A stretch of DNA of 27,891 nucleotides from a virus, in the IMG/VR virus record IMGVR_UViG_3300046012_000358, positions 1 through 27,891 of that record; one strand, written 5' to 3'. Made by a program: the position numbers and the translations under genes. This document shows, one piece after another, positions 1 to 8,078 of this stretch (its first letter is position 1; every line of letters begins with the position of its first letter). Below the pieces are notes generated by a model. That model did not search any database, was not told the origin of the DNA, and was given only the letters and a program-made list of their open reading frames with translations.

Positions 1-725
1 GATATAAGATCAACCTGTCCACCGACTCCCTGTGCGGACTGTTCGATCATTTGGTCAATAGCGGCAAGATAACCAGCATAGGTAGTAACAGCAGTAGCGT
101 CATGCGACCAGTTTGCCCACCAAGGGTTAGCCGATGCACTCAAACCACCAACTGTAGTTGTAGTCGTAATCTGTGAATAAGAACTACCAGCTTGGTATTG
201 AACCAGTTCACCGATAGGCTCCATGCCGCTTCGTCCAGTAGTGGAAGATACAATGGGAGTATAGATATTACCGCCCGGGTTCTGCACATTACCCCAAAAG
301 AGGGATTTGTTAAATCCATCAATCATGGTAAGCTGAGCCTGTTCGATTTTAACTTTAGAGATTTCTTTAATTTTAGAAGCGGAAGTTACGCGGGCTTCAC
401 GGCGGTTATACCCAGCGGGGCAAGCTGCCTGACGCCAAGGGAATACAGCGGCTGTAATACCTTCAGTCGGCTGTGTACCGAGGGTATCCCAACCTTCGTA
501 CCACTCCATAGAACCCAAACCGTACATAAGCGGAATTTCGATATAGGGTTCAAGAGAATCGACCCCTTCATACATACCGTTCTTTTTAATTTCGTAATAG
601 AATGCGTTATTGCGGCTAATGTTATCAAAAATCGTATTTCCAGCGTTTGCAAAAGCAAGGGTAAGTACAGTATCAAGGTTCTGTGTGACGCTACCCGGAG
701 AGGGATAGCCGATAGTGAAAGACAA
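1..725 (-). CDS. Major capsid protein, N-terminal part (cut by window edge)
   Basis: Main shell protein of the phage head, probably HK97-fold. About 241 codons are visible and the C-terminus lies beyond base 1. The run IEIPLMYG..MEWYEGWDTL..TPTEGITAA, then WRQAA, KIEQAQLTMIDGFN and SLFWG, matches the pattern I know from phage major capsid proteins (a WY-G-DTL block followed by a KIEQA helix). WWANW and a final DLI also fit. The start must be TTG at 723-725: the frame has a TAA six bases upstream, which is the stop of the preceding gene, and the next in-frame ATG would remove about 50 conserved residues. AAAGGGA lies about 12 bases upstream. It follows a probable scaffold gene, the usual order in head modules. 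Family assignment is by recalled pattern, not by search. Confidence 0.82.
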   Translation of the reverse strand, partial: MSFTIGYPSPGSVTQNLDTVLTLAFANAGNTIFDNISRNNAFYYEIKKNGMYEGVDSLEPYIEIPLMYGLGSMEWYEGWDTLGTQPTEGITAAVFPWRQAACPAGYNRREARVTSASKIKEISKVKIEQAQLTMIDGFNKSLFWGNVQNPGGNIYTPIVSSTTGRSGMEPIGELVQYQAGSSYSQITTTTTVGGLSASANPWWANWSHDATAVTTYAGYLAAIDQMIEQSAQGVGGQVDLI

Positions 726-728
726 GGT

Positions 729-1013
729 TTAGTTGGTCCCTTTGTTGTTCGGATCGGGCATGTTATTTATTGCAGAAACGATGCCATCTTTAATGTGTTC
801 CTCGGAAACGAAGAAAGGCTTACGGATGATATTAACTGTCAATTCATGCTGTGCTTCTTCATAAGCCGCATGAGCTACAATACCGTGCCCACCTATTTCA
901 AAGTTAGAAATCCCATTATCCTCAGAAAGAGGAGTGATATTGGCTCCATGCTCGGTAAGTTGTAATTTAAGATATTCGATTTCAACGGGTGAAACTTCGG
1001 TGATGTTAAACAT
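729..1013 (-). CDS. Small head-module protein of unknown function (94 aa)
   Basis: I do not recognise this protein. It is 94 residues, mildly acidic, with no membrane segment or cysteine motif. The N-terminus (VSPVEIEYLKLQL) looks helical and the middle (ISNFEIGGHGIVAHAAYEEAQHELTVNIIRKPFFV) looks like alternating beta strands. It sits between the probable scaffold and the capsid gene, where phages often encode decoration or capsid-assembly proteins, but nothing in the sequence proves that. The start is firm: AAGGA lies 6 bases before the ATG. The stop TAA is three bases before the capsid TTG, so the two are probably translated together. Confidence 0.8.
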   Translation of the reverse strand: MFNITEVSPVEIEYLKLQLTEHGANITPLSEDNGISNFEIGGHGIVAHAAYEEAQHELTVNIIRKPFFVSEEHIKDGIVSAINNMPDPNNKGTN

Positions 1014-1049
1014 TGTTTTCCTTAGTTTTTAGTTTTGTTTAATTAAAGT

Positions 1050-1862
1050 TTAGTTCTTAAACCTAATGCCGCGAGCGGCTGCATCTACGATCTGGTCGAT
1101 GGTTAAAGCTCCTTTAGGTCTAGGCTCTTCTCTAAAATCGGGAATTTCATCAATGGCGCGGCGTTGACGCCTGCGCGGAGCCGGAGTTGGTTCATCGTCA
1201 CTATCGTCATCGTCAGTAGGACGTGAGCCACGAAGTGCTTTACCTTTTTCGACTACTTTACCACCGAGCTTTTTAACGGCGAGTTCGTACATGTCGGACA
1301 GATATTCCTGAGCCGCTTTACCCTTCAACCCCTTAGGAACTCCACCATTCCGTTTAATGATCGACTCCATCTTGCTTTCGATTTCCGGGGTCATATCGTA
1401 ATCTTCTTTAAAGGTATCGACTGCATCATCCCAATTACTGGAGCTTGAGGCATTCTCAGTGTTAGTTTTATGTTCATTAAGGTATTCCTGAATCCCCTCG
1501 TCGATGATAGGTCCAAGGGTATCAGCGAACTGCTCGTAATCTTTACCCAATTTACTCTTTAGAATCTTTGTAATGCGGCCTTCGATTTTATCGGCGGTTT
1601 TACTAGTCGGCTTTTCACCATCCTTAAGAATACCACTACGCCGCGCGAGCTGTTCGATAAGTTCAGGACCGGCTTCCTTGTCGGCTAGGGCTTCGTAAAG
1701 GTTTAAAGCGGCTGTAGCATTTGCGAGAGTTACTTCTTTACCGTTAATAGTTAAAGTCTGTTTAACTGGAGCCCCACCTCCACCACCTTTACTTCCTTCA
1801 CCGTCGTCAGACGGGGCTTCTTCCCGAAGAACTTCAAAAATTCCAAATGGCCATTTTCTCAT
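1050..1862 (-). CDS. Probable head scaffolding protein
   Basis: 270 residues, strongly charged. The first 33 residues are acidic with a glycine run. Residues of about 35-200 are predicted helical and rich in K, E and D (for example KIEGRITKILKSKLGKDYEQFADTL). A very acidic stretch (DDDDSDDE) at about residue 215 is followed by a basic patch (PRRRQRR) and a conserved-looking C-terminal helix. Length, helical charge-rich make-up, basic C-terminal region and position between portal and major capsid fit a scaffolding protein, which fills the procapsid and leaves before DNA packaging. No protease domain is visible, so it is not an obvious scaffold-protease fusion. AGGGAA lies 8 bases before the ATG. 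Function is inferred from context and composition. Confidence 0.6.
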   Translation of the reverse strand: MRKWPFGIFEVLREEAPSDDGEGSKGGGGGAPVKQTLTINGKEVTLANATAALNLYEALADKEAGPELIEQLARRSGILKDGEKPTSKTADKIEGRITKILKSKLGKDYEQFADTLGPIIDEGIQEYLNEHKTNTENASSSSNWDDAVDTFKEDYDMTPEIESKMESIIKRNGGVPKGLKGKAAQEYLSDMYELAVKKLGGKVVEKGKALRGSRPTDDDDSDDEPTPAPRRRQRRAIDEIPDFREEPRPKGALTIDQIVDAAARGIRFKN

Positions 1863-1882
1863 TTTTGTTTTCCCTGTTTTAA

Positions 1883-2107
1883 CTAAACTGCTTCATCCAT
1901 CGTCAAGTAGTATACTTGGCCGGGTTTAAACTGGTCGAACAGAGATTTGTTTGTTAAGGTAAATTGCAGTTTTCCGGAAGGGGTAGCATCGCTAAAATGC
2001 TTGTCTTCACTATCTGGAACGCTGGAGTATACTGCATTCAGTTCAATCACCTGTCCATAGTCGATGTGATTTACTGAATTAACTCTAAACTTGGCTTTGA
2101 CTCTCAT
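1883..2107 (-). CDS. Small conserved-type phage protein of unknown function (74 aa)
   Basis: 74 residues starting MRVKAKFRVNSV, with a beta-rich pattern (KLQFTLTNKSLFDQFKPGQVYYLTMDEA). Short proteins of this shape are common in phage head modules. I do not know a function. No cysteines or membrane segment. The start has AAGGA 7 bases upstream in the same leader (AAGGAAAACAAA) seen before other genes of this module. It lies between a basic 57-residue protein and the probable scaffold. Confidence 0.75.
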   Translation of the reverse strand: MRVKAKFRVNSVNHIDYGQVIELNAVYSSVPDSEDKHFSDATPSGKLQFTLTNKSLFDQFKPGQVYYLTMDEAV

Positions 2108-2128
2108 TTTGTTTTCCTTGTTGTCTAG

Positions 2129-2302
2129 TTAGTAACTAGACTTTGTTTTTGATGCTGTCAATCGTTTAAGTTTATTACCGGGTTTCTTATATTCCCCAGC
2201 TTCTTTAAGGGCGATTGCTACCGATTGTTTACGACCTCTACCACTACCTTCTAGTTCACTAACATTCTTTCCGATATTCGACTTACCCTTGAACAGCGGC
2301 AT
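2129..2302 (-). CDS. Small basic protein with KQ-VAIAL motif (57 aa)
   Basis: 57 residues, very basic, beginning MPLFKGKSNIGKNVSELEGSG and continuing with RKQSVAIALKEAGEYKK. The run (R/K)KQ-x-AIAL-x-EAG is typical of a widespread family of tiny phage proteins (similar to those grouped under DUF6496), whose role is not known to me. GGGAG is placed 8 bases before the ATG. The gene overlaps the end of the upstream gene by 20 bases. The stop TAA is followed by a short inverted repeat (CTAGT..ACTAG) and the SD leader of the next gene. Its small size hides it from long-ORF searches, but motif, SD and packing support it. Confidence 0.75.
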   Translation of the reverse strand: MPLFKGKSNIGKNVSELEGSGRGRKQSVAIALKEAGEYKKPGNKLKRLTASKTKSSY

Positions 2303-2552
2303 TGATTTTCTCCCTTCGGTTTAGCTCGCTCCAGCAGTTATGCTGTGGAAGTTCGCTATAAGGTATTTTACCATATCTAGTAGGTTGGCCTTCCTGAAAT
2401 AAGGTTAAACCAACACAATTACCCGGTTCGTCAGCATAAATCTTGTACACTACACCCGGAAAGTCGTTTAGGATTTTAGTACCACCCATATCCCGCTCTA
2501 TTCGCACTAGAACCATGTCCCCTACAAAGGACTTATGTTTCTCAGTTTCCAT
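2283..2552 (-). CDS. Hypothetical protein downstream of portal (89 aa)
   Basis: 89 residues, not recognised. The N-terminal half (DMVLVRIERDMGGTKILNDFPGVVYKIYADEPGNCVGLTLF) looks like a small beta-barrel, followed by a charged helical end (SELNRREKINAA). The ATG overlaps the portal stop by one base (TAATG), so translation is probably coupled to the portal. Downstream it overlaps the 57-residue basic gene by 20 bases. A structural or assembly role is likely from position only. Confidence 0.75.
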   Translation of the reverse strand: METEKHKSFVGDMVLVRIERDMGGTKILNDFPGVVYKIYADEPGNCVGLTLFQEGQPTRYGKIPYSELPQHNCWSELNRREKINAAVQG

Positions 2553-4429
2553 TACTGAACTCCTCCGCTTTGTCCGGGATTTTCATTTAACCCAAAAAGT
2601 ATATTACGTATATTCTCTAAACTAGGTGGAGTGCTTTGGTTAACCTGAGCAGCAGGTAATTGGCCGGGCTGTGGTCCGGGCGGCTGGGTAACAGCGGCTA
2701 CTTGTTGTTTCGCCTGAGCAATTTTACCGATCATAGCTAATTGGGCTAACTGCTGAAACTCATTAAGTACCTTACTGTTTTTATAGCCCAACCGATAAGC
2801 CGCTTCACGCAGAAGAGCAGGGGATATACTTAGTATCTCATACTGTGAAATAACCGCAAGAAATTCCAAGAATGTCTTCTTATCTTCCTGTTGATACACG
2901 GGTGAAATAGAAGAAATTTGAATACTGACATCATAATCTTCTAATCTAAAATCCTTAGAGCGTAGCTGAACCCAGTTTACATTTGTAGATTTAAGCTCGT
3001 CTAGCAAACCTTCAGGAACACGGGAAGGGACCCAAAAGCTAGCTGGAGCTTTACCTAAAGCTCTTAAAGTATTTCGAGCAAAACTGCATAGAAAGTTTGC
3101 TACTCGTACCATTTCCTTGCTTTCCCGAACTTGAGCACGCTGGTTTGTAATGGCGGCCGATGTTGCAGTTTCACGATCGGGAGAAGGCTGTAAGTCTGAA
3201 GTAGCTCCACTAACTCTATCCATATCTGCATAACTAATTTGTAGGGAACGGTCAGCAGCAACATCCATAGGACCGTCAGCTATAATTTGTAGTGCTTCAT
3301 TTACCGGGCGCTTGAATTTAATTACTGTACCATCGGGACCATAGAGAAACTTATCCATCTCATCCGGATCAACCGCATTTTCCATTACTCCGTATTTACG
3401 GGAGAATCTTTTACGATGTATCTTTTGGGCTTGTCTAATATCGTTAATTTCATCTTGTGGGTCTAGCCAGTTAAACGCGGGAGGTAATGGGTACCAGCCC
3501 TTACGGCGCTTCCCGAAACGTAGGATTGAAAATGAGGTAACATTAAAATCCTCAACTTCAAGAAGTCTATCACCGCCTTCAGCATTATCGGGGCAAATGA
3601 CTAACCGCTTTCCACTGTAGAAGTCTTCTATTCTAAGAATTTTGATGCAGTTATGCGGCACGATATCGTTATTTTCACCGACTACCACTTTACCATCTGT
3701 AACTATATTGTTAGTATCGGCAAAATCTCCACACTCCGAATCAGAATCCTCAGGAGGTTTGGTGATCTTTCCTTCTTTAATGTATTTGGACAACTGGTAG
3801 TAAGGAACGTATTCGTAGTATCCCCACCATTTACCGGTCGATAGATCCCAGTTAGCGGCTGAGCTAACCCTAAAAGTGTCAAAGGGAATTTGTTTGCAAT
3901 ATAGGTCATCGAGCGGCGTAGTTTTATTCTCATTAATGTTAGCATTGTATACCGGTTCTTTAGAGTAGTCGGTTTCAATAACCCCGAATCCGAAGAAAGC
4001 ATCGAGGATTGCAATTTCGTGCTTGTCTGAGAATCCAAAATCCTCTCGACCGATAACATAGTTTAAAGCGTCTGCTTTAAGTTGGGTACTGGAATAAGAT
4101 TTATCGTAATCGAATGTGTCACCGTAGGGATGCGGCCTAAGTTCGAAAACCGGATTGTCAAATAATAAATTAGGTAGTTTTTGTTCGATAGTTGAGTAAA
4201 TGAGGTTAACTACGTACGGACGGTTGTTAGCGTCCTGCTCAATTAAATGTTGGAAACCTTCGTAGTATTGGTATAATACGGGGATTTTAAATCGGTGCGC
4301 CCAAGACTGGTAAAGTCTATCTGCGGCTTCCCATCGGTTAATCCACTTAGTAGCTATTTCAGCTTTAGTAAGTTTATCCTTTGTATTCTGGCTGTCCCAG
4401 TTTCGGTATGCTTCAAGGTCAACACTCAT
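2552..4429 (-). CDS. Portal protein
   Basis: Forms the dodecameric ring at one head vertex through which DNA enters and leaves. At 625 residues it is within the normal range. It has a helical, tyrosine- and tryptophan-rich N-terminal part (WINRWEAADRLYQSW), a central stretch with YVVNLIYSTIEQKLPNLLFDNP and a C-terminal part with SPDRETATSAA followed by a long helix (NQRAQVRESKEMVRVANF), the pattern of portal clip, stem and crown regions. The Gln- and Pro-rich tail (QQVAAVTQPPGPQPGQLPAAQ) is typical of portal C-termini. It lies directly after the large terminase and finger-protein genes and before the scaffold and capsid genes, as expected. Start ATG at 4429 abuts the stop of the preceding gene. 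Confidence 0.88.
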   Translation of the reverse strand: MSVDLEAYRNWDSQNTKDKLTKAEIATKWINRWEAADRLYQSWAHRFKIPVLYQYYEGFQHLIEQDANNRPYVVNLIYSTIEQKLPNLLFDNPVFELRPHPYGDTFDYDKSYSSTQLKADALNYVIGREDFGFSDKHEIAILDAFFGFGVIETDYSKEPVYNANINENKTTPLDDLYCKQIPFDTFRVSSAANWDLSTGKWWGYYEYVPYYQLSKYIKEGKITKPPEDSDSECGDFADTNNIVTDGKVVVGENNDIVPHNCIKILRIEDFYSGKRLVICPDNAEGGDRLLEVEDFNVTSFSILRFGKRRKGWYPLPPAFNWLDPQDEINDIRQAQKIHRKRFSRKYGVMENAVDPDEMDKFLYGPDGTVIKFKRPVNEALQIIADGPMDVAADRSLQISYADMDRVSGATSDLQPSPDRETATSAAITNQRAQVRESKEMVRVANFLCSFARNTLRALGKAPASFWVPSRVPEGLLDELKSTNVNWVQLRSKDFRLEDYDVSIQISSISPVYQQEDKKTFLEFLAVISQYEILSISPALLREAAYRLGYKNSKVLNEFQQLAQLAMIGKIAQAKQQVAAVTQPPGPQPGQLPAAQVNQSTPPSLENIRNILFGLNENPGQSGGVQ

Positions 4430-4645
4430 TTACTTAGTTTTCTCCAGTTTTTCATTGATGCACTGTACAGTTTGGGTTTTAAAGTCTAGATGTTCAGTGG
4501 TTCGATAATGGTCTAAGGCTTCAAGAGCATTAGTAAATTTACCCCCACATAGACTACATCGCCAAATTCTAGCCCCAAAATTAATTACAAAGTTAGCGTC
4601 TCTAGCAGGTGCGGTTACACTAGCGGCCAATGATTCTTCCTCCAT
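4430..4645 (-). CDS. C2H2 zinc-finger protein between terminase and portal (71 aa)
   Basis: 71 residues with one clear classical finger: C30-x2-C33-x12-H46-x5-H52 in CSLCGGKFTNALEALDHYRTTEH. The phenylalanine four residues after the second cysteine is also typical. The rest is a short acidic, alanine-rich N-terminus and a lysine-rich C-terminus. The ATG overlaps the terminase C-terminus by 26 bases and its stop abuts the portal start, so the gene is embedded in the packaging operon. A nucleic-acid or protein contact in packaging is possible, but this is inference. Similar single-finger proteins occur in phage terminase-portal junctions, function not known to me. Confidence 0.8.
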   Translation of the reverse strand: MEEESLAASVTAPARDANFVINFGARIWRCSLCGGKFTNALEALDHYRTTEHLDFKTQTVQCINEKLEKTK

Positions 4646-6242
4646 AGTTTCTGAAACGGTTAACGCGGCGCCGCTCTAGGTGTTTACGAAAACTGAATTG
4701 AGGTATATCAACTGGTTCGCTAGGTAGTTCAGTAGTTTTAGGTATCAAGCTGTAATACCTAACTGGATCGTACGAATGGTCAGGTACATTCGGATCGCGG
4801 TCATCGCTATAAATTTCTTTACCGTTATCTGTACCAATCTTTTTATACCTAGCTGACTGAATCTGGGTGATGGCATGGGTCACTCCTTCCGGATATTTCT
4901 CGGATCGCTTTAAGAATAACATTGCGGAACTATTCAATCCAGTTATCGGATGTACTATTGCAGGGTCTAAAGCCAACATTTCACCGACTGCATTGCGGCA
5001 AGCCAGTTCGTTATTGTCGGCCGGACGCCACATTATAGGAGGTGCCTTTAAACGAGTATCTAGATATTCATCGGCTGTAGTCCAGTGACCACCGTATTTC
5101 TGCTGATTCTTTTTAAAGATTGCCGGATCGGCATAGTTACCGTGGTATTTTTCATCTTTAGATAATGCCGCTATTGCTTCACGGTGAAAAGAGATTAAAC
5201 GTTCAGGCATGTAGTATTCACGATAACATACGTGGATACCTTTAGAAATTATACCAAAATTACGATTAAGGATTGAAGGAGGGAGATAAGCAAACCACAG
5301 GCATGTAGTTGGAGCGGCATCCCCATGATCCATGACTCTGTATTTAATACCGTCTTTTTTAATTACTTCTAGGATCTTTTGAAACTCTTCCTCACTAACC
5401 CCTAAGCTAGAGGTTAGTTTGGGTCGAATGTCTGGAGCGGCTATTTCAAGTACTGACTCCCTATTAAGGTAATGTATGCTTCCACCTGCAACTCCCCACT
5501 TTCCCCAGTAATATCTATCGACCCATTTAGGATCTCTATTACGCATTGCCGCTTTAAGCGACTCAGCAATAGCTGGATTGTCATGGATCGAAGCATGGAA
5601 AAAGGAATGGGTATCTCTGTATTGGTAAGATTCTGTAGAATCAGGATGGAATCTACGGTACCACCAATGTACTGTAGTGTCGGGATTTACCAGCGACATA
5701 TTGTAACAGGGCGGCATGGGTTTACCGCTATAAGGATTCTTAGGGAACATTTCTGGGTTAAGGTGTGATGGAATTTCAGCTTGATCCCATCGCTCTATAC
5801 GTACATCCATGACTAACCAAATACCTTCGGAGATCTCCTCGTCCTGATCGCCTAGACGAGAATTTACCTCTAATCCACGAAGGGTTTCTTCGGAATAATC
5901 ATCGAGATGCATCCAGAAAAGTTCGCTACCGTTAATTAGTCTAAGGTATCCATCTTTGTCATTTCGTCGCCCGCCATAGGCTTCAGAGTACAATTCACGG
6001 GGGCAGACTTTAAAGAATGTAGACATTGTAGAAGTAGATAAATCTTTAGAGGTGTACCTAGTTCCTGCTACACGGTATTTAGGGAAAGTAGTAAGTAGAG
6101 TTAAGGCCTTCATCGAAGCACCTTGGGTTTTACCGTTACCGAATCCACCACTAAACCCTTGATCGCGATGGGTATCGTAATAGAAATCTTCCTGTACTTT
6201 ATTGATGAACGAAATTGGGATTTGGTGGTTAATGTCGGGCAT
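4620..6242 (-). CDS. terL: Terminase large subunit (ATPase and nuclease)
   Basis: DNA-packaging motor that hydrolyses ATP to push DNA through the portal and cuts concatemers. At 540 residues it has the usual two-domain order. The Walker A loop is GGFGNGKT at about residues 32-39. A Walker B-like acidic pair is DE at about 134-135. The RNase H-like nuclease domain shows D305 (YRVMDHGD), D372 (NYADPAIF) and D488/D492 (VPDHSYDPVRYYSL), consistent with three metal-binding acids. It is followed by the finger protein and portal genes. The start ATG at 6242 lies five bases after the end of the tail ORF upstream. Close confidence comes from the ATPase motif and gene order. Confidence 0.9.
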   Translation of the reverse strand: MPDINHQIPISFINKVQEDFYYDTHRDQGFSGGFGNGKTQGASMKALTLLTTFPKYRVAGTRYTSKDLSTSTMSTFFKVCPRELYSEAYGGRRNDKDGYLRLINGSELFWMHLDDYSEETLRGLEVNSRLGDQDEEISEGIWLVMDVRIERWDQAEIPSHLNPEMFPKNPYSGKPMPPCYNMSLVNPDTTVHWWYRRFHPDSTESYQYRDTHSFFHASIHDNPAIAESLKAAMRNRDPKWVDRYYWGKWGVAGGSIHYLNRESVLEIAAPDIRPKLTSSLGVSEEEFQKILEVIKKDGIKYRVMDHGDAAPTTCLWFAYLPPSILNRNFGIISKGIHVCYREYYMPERLISFHREAIAALSKDEKYHGNYADPAIFKKNQQKYGGHWTTADEYLDTRLKAPPIMWRPADNNELACRNAVGEMLALDPAIVHPITGLNSSAMLFLKRSEKYPEGVTHAITQIQSARYKKIGTDNGKEIYSDDRDPNVPDHSYDPVRYYSLIPKTTELPSEPVDIPQFSFRKHLERRRVNRFRNYGGRIIGR

Positions 6243-6247
6243 TGAAT

Positions 6248-7324
6248 TTAAATCTTTCCAAGGTATTGTCTAAAGAACTTCAAGTCAGGGTCGCTAGTTA
6301 CGGAGAGTACAGGTAAAGGTAAACTATTTATTGGACGAGCGATACTTCGCAGATCTAAGATGTACCGCCTAAAATACTCTAAAGCCGGATCTAGTAGTTT
6401 ACGGATTAAGAAGTATTCGGTAATTGTAATAAACTCGCTAAAAACTAACTCGCCTTCATCCATTAGTACATCTATTAGTTGGATGGCCTCAGAGAAAGTG
6501 CGGGAAAACAATCTATGGATAGAGTCAATAAATGTTATTGAATCGGTAAAGGACCGGCGTAGGGTGGCAATATGCGAGAAGACTTCAGTTATTGAATAAG
6601 TTTCGACTAGAAGTTTTTGAGGAGATTTTAGTATTAGATCACTAAATCCAAATGTATCTGTTAAGGTGGTAGTATAGTTTGTTCCAGCACTTGGGGCTAT
6701 GAATATTACTGCCGTAGCCATTGGATTAGATGTATCCGTAGTGAAGGTATTTGTAATAGCAGTTGTTGTATCAGAAGTTAATGAATTTCGCGAAGCTCCC
6801 CAAGTTGGGTGAAATTGGCTAGATTCTGAAACGTCATTTGTCCAGCCGCTCGACACGCTTAGAAGACTTATTCCTATAAGGTTTACACTGAGAACCGATA
6901 AAACTAAAGTTCCTACTACGGAAGGGGTCTTAGAAACAGTACTTAAACTGGTCCCGGTACCACCATTAACTGAAGTTCCGTGTTGGTTTATGTAGGATGA
7001 AGTGGCTTGCCCAGTTACTTCATAACCTACAAATTCCCACTGATCCTGCGTAGCTGTGCTAGTGAATGTATAACTATTAGTTTCTGAACTGCCTACTACG
7101 TGATAAAATGAATATATTTGGGCTTGCGCCCCTGAAGTATCCGTATCTAATTGAATCCAACCACTAGGAGGAGATATAGTTCCTCGTGGCGGAGTTCCCA
7201 GAAACAGAACTAATAGGTTTCCAGCTGTGGGAGTTGTACTAAAAACTACGGTAGCACTGGTTGTCCCTAAAGTACTACTGTGGGTTGTGTGTAAAACGCT
7301 TAATGACGTATCACATCTCCAACT
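6248..7324 (-). CDS. Tail or fibre protein lacking a recognisable start codon
   Basis: The frame is open for 359 codons from the stop of the upstream gene to TAA at 6248. The first 156 codons hold no ATG, GTG or TTG; the first is GTG at 6854-6856. Yet this part is clearly protein-like: TAGNLLVLFLG, PSGWIQLDTD, AQIYSFYHVVGSSETNSYTF and WEFVGYEVTG form the repeated beta-strand pattern of phage fibre or jelly-roll domains. The C-terminal 200 residues contain repeats of the form SFTDSITFIDS / TFSEAIQLIDV / VFSEFITITEYF. ATG at 7314-7316, right after GGAG, is followed at once by TGA; one T fewer would give MDTSLSVLH in the right frame. Options are readthrough of the upstream TAA, an unusual start, a frameshift, or a one-base sequence error or mutation. 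Confidence 0.7.
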   Translation of the reverse strand, partial: SWRCDTSLSVLHTTHSSTLGTTSATVVFSTTPTAGNLLVLFLGTPPRGTISPPSGWIQLDTDTSGAQAQIYSFYHVVGSSETNSYTFTSTATQDQWEFVGYEVTGQATSSYINQHGTSVNGGTGTSLSTVSKTPSVVGTLVLSVLSVNLIGISLLSVSSGWTNDVSESSQFHPTWGASRNSLTSDTTTAITNTFTTDTSNPMATAVIFIAPSAGTNYTTTLTDTFGFSDLILKSPQKLLVETYSITEVFSHIATLRRSFTDSITFIDSIHRLFSRTFSEAIQLIDVLMDEGELVFSEFITITEYFLIRKLLDPALEYFRRYILDLRSIARPINSLPLPVLSVTSDPDLKFFRQYLGKI

Positions 7325-7828
7325 TTAAGTTTGGTATTTATGCGTTACTTGTAGCGAATCCCCGCTAACTACATTAATGGCCGAAAAGGATTGGTAGGCC
7401 AACATTGATCCACCAGATGTAGCATTGTCGAAAATACCCTCTTCAGTAACGGCAAAAGTACCGGTGAAGCTCCACGTTTTAACAAGTTGGGTAGTATCAT
7501 TAGTTACTGTAGTGGTTACTTGGGTTGCCGTTGCCGCTCCACGGGCGCCGCCATTAGTCGTAATTTCAGAAGCTAATGTGGTTGATGTGGCAGGACTACC
7601 CTGCGTTCCAATACCTAAAGCTAGGTTTACAAAAGTACTGTAACCACCTTGCCCGGATATCCTACCGTTACCTGCTGCACGACCGACATTGGTTATTGTA
7701 TTGTGCCGATGTATGGTGCGAAGTATATTACCGTGTCTGTCGAAATGACGTATTGTAGTATTGGGTTCTCGGAAATCGAATACTTCAAGGCACCGATCGA
7801 AAACCCTAGAAAGTATACTACGTAACAC
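7325..7828 (-). CDS. Tail fibre-type structural protein (167 aa)
   Basis: 167 residues. HNTITNVGRAA near the N-terminus, then LALGIGT, a VTTTVTNDTTQLVKTWSFTGTFAVTEEGIFDN stretch and the ending SAINVVSGDSLQVTHKYQ match a common phage tail or fibre protein pattern (an N-x-V/I-T-N-x-G motif, then TFTG..-ITE-G-F, then SGDSLQVT). It probably forms part of the virion surface. The start is GTG at 7826-7828, overlapping the upstream TAG by one base. The stop TAA at 7325-7327 is followed in the same frame by a long start-less ORF, so a readthrough fusion is conceivable. The ending is the usual end of the family, which favours normal termination. Confidence 0.75.
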   Translation of the reverse strand: MLRSILSRVFDRCLEVFDFREPNTTIRHFDRHGNILRTIHRHNTITNVGRAAGNGRISGQGGYSTFVNLALGIGTQGSPATSTTLASEITTNGGARGAATATQVTTTVTNDTTQLVKTWSFTGTFAVTEEGIFDNATSGGSMLAYQSFSAINVVSGDSLQVTHKYQT

Positions 7829-8067
7829 TAGAGCTGTGAAAGAGCGTCGAACAGGTTTTTGGCTACCGAATGTTCCTGAAGTACGATTGCCTGCGATCTT
7901 TCGTTTTTAATGAAAGGTGAAACACCCAACAGGATTACAGGTTCAAGTGCGGCGAGGATTCGCATAAAATCCTGAAATTTAGGGTGGTCATTTGGGATCG
8001 CTACTGTAACGGTGGATGTGGAATTGGAAACAGCGGCTGCGGATGTTGTGATTGGGGATGGCGACAT
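7828..8067 (-). CDS. Hypothetical virion-module protein (79 aa)
   Basis: Not recognised. A Ser/Thr/Ala-rich N-terminus (MSPSPITTSAAAVSNSTSTVTV) is followed by a helical region with a hydrophobic patch (FMRILAALEPVILLGVSPFI) that is too interrupted to be a sure membrane segment, then a charged C-terminus. I chose ATG at 8065-8067 because AAAGGA lies 6 bases before it; a TTG 15 bases upstream would put that SD inside the gene. The TAG stop overlaps the GTG of the fibre gene by one base. Confidence 0.7.
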   Translation of the reverse strand: MSPSPITTSAAAVSNSTSTVTVAIPNDHPKFQDFMRILAALEPVILLGVSPFIKNERSQAIVLQEHSVAKNLFDALSQL

Positions 8068-8078
8068 GTGATTTCCTT

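Noticed and set aside
192-965. 257-residue plus-strand ORF
   Set aside because: Antisense to the major capsid gene and the 94-residue gene, whose minus reading matches capsid patterns.
7311-7316. TGA read as tryptophan after ATG 7314-7316
   Set aside because: TGA ends many genes here in ATGA overlaps, and that frame meets TAG soon after, so recoding does not produce a protein.
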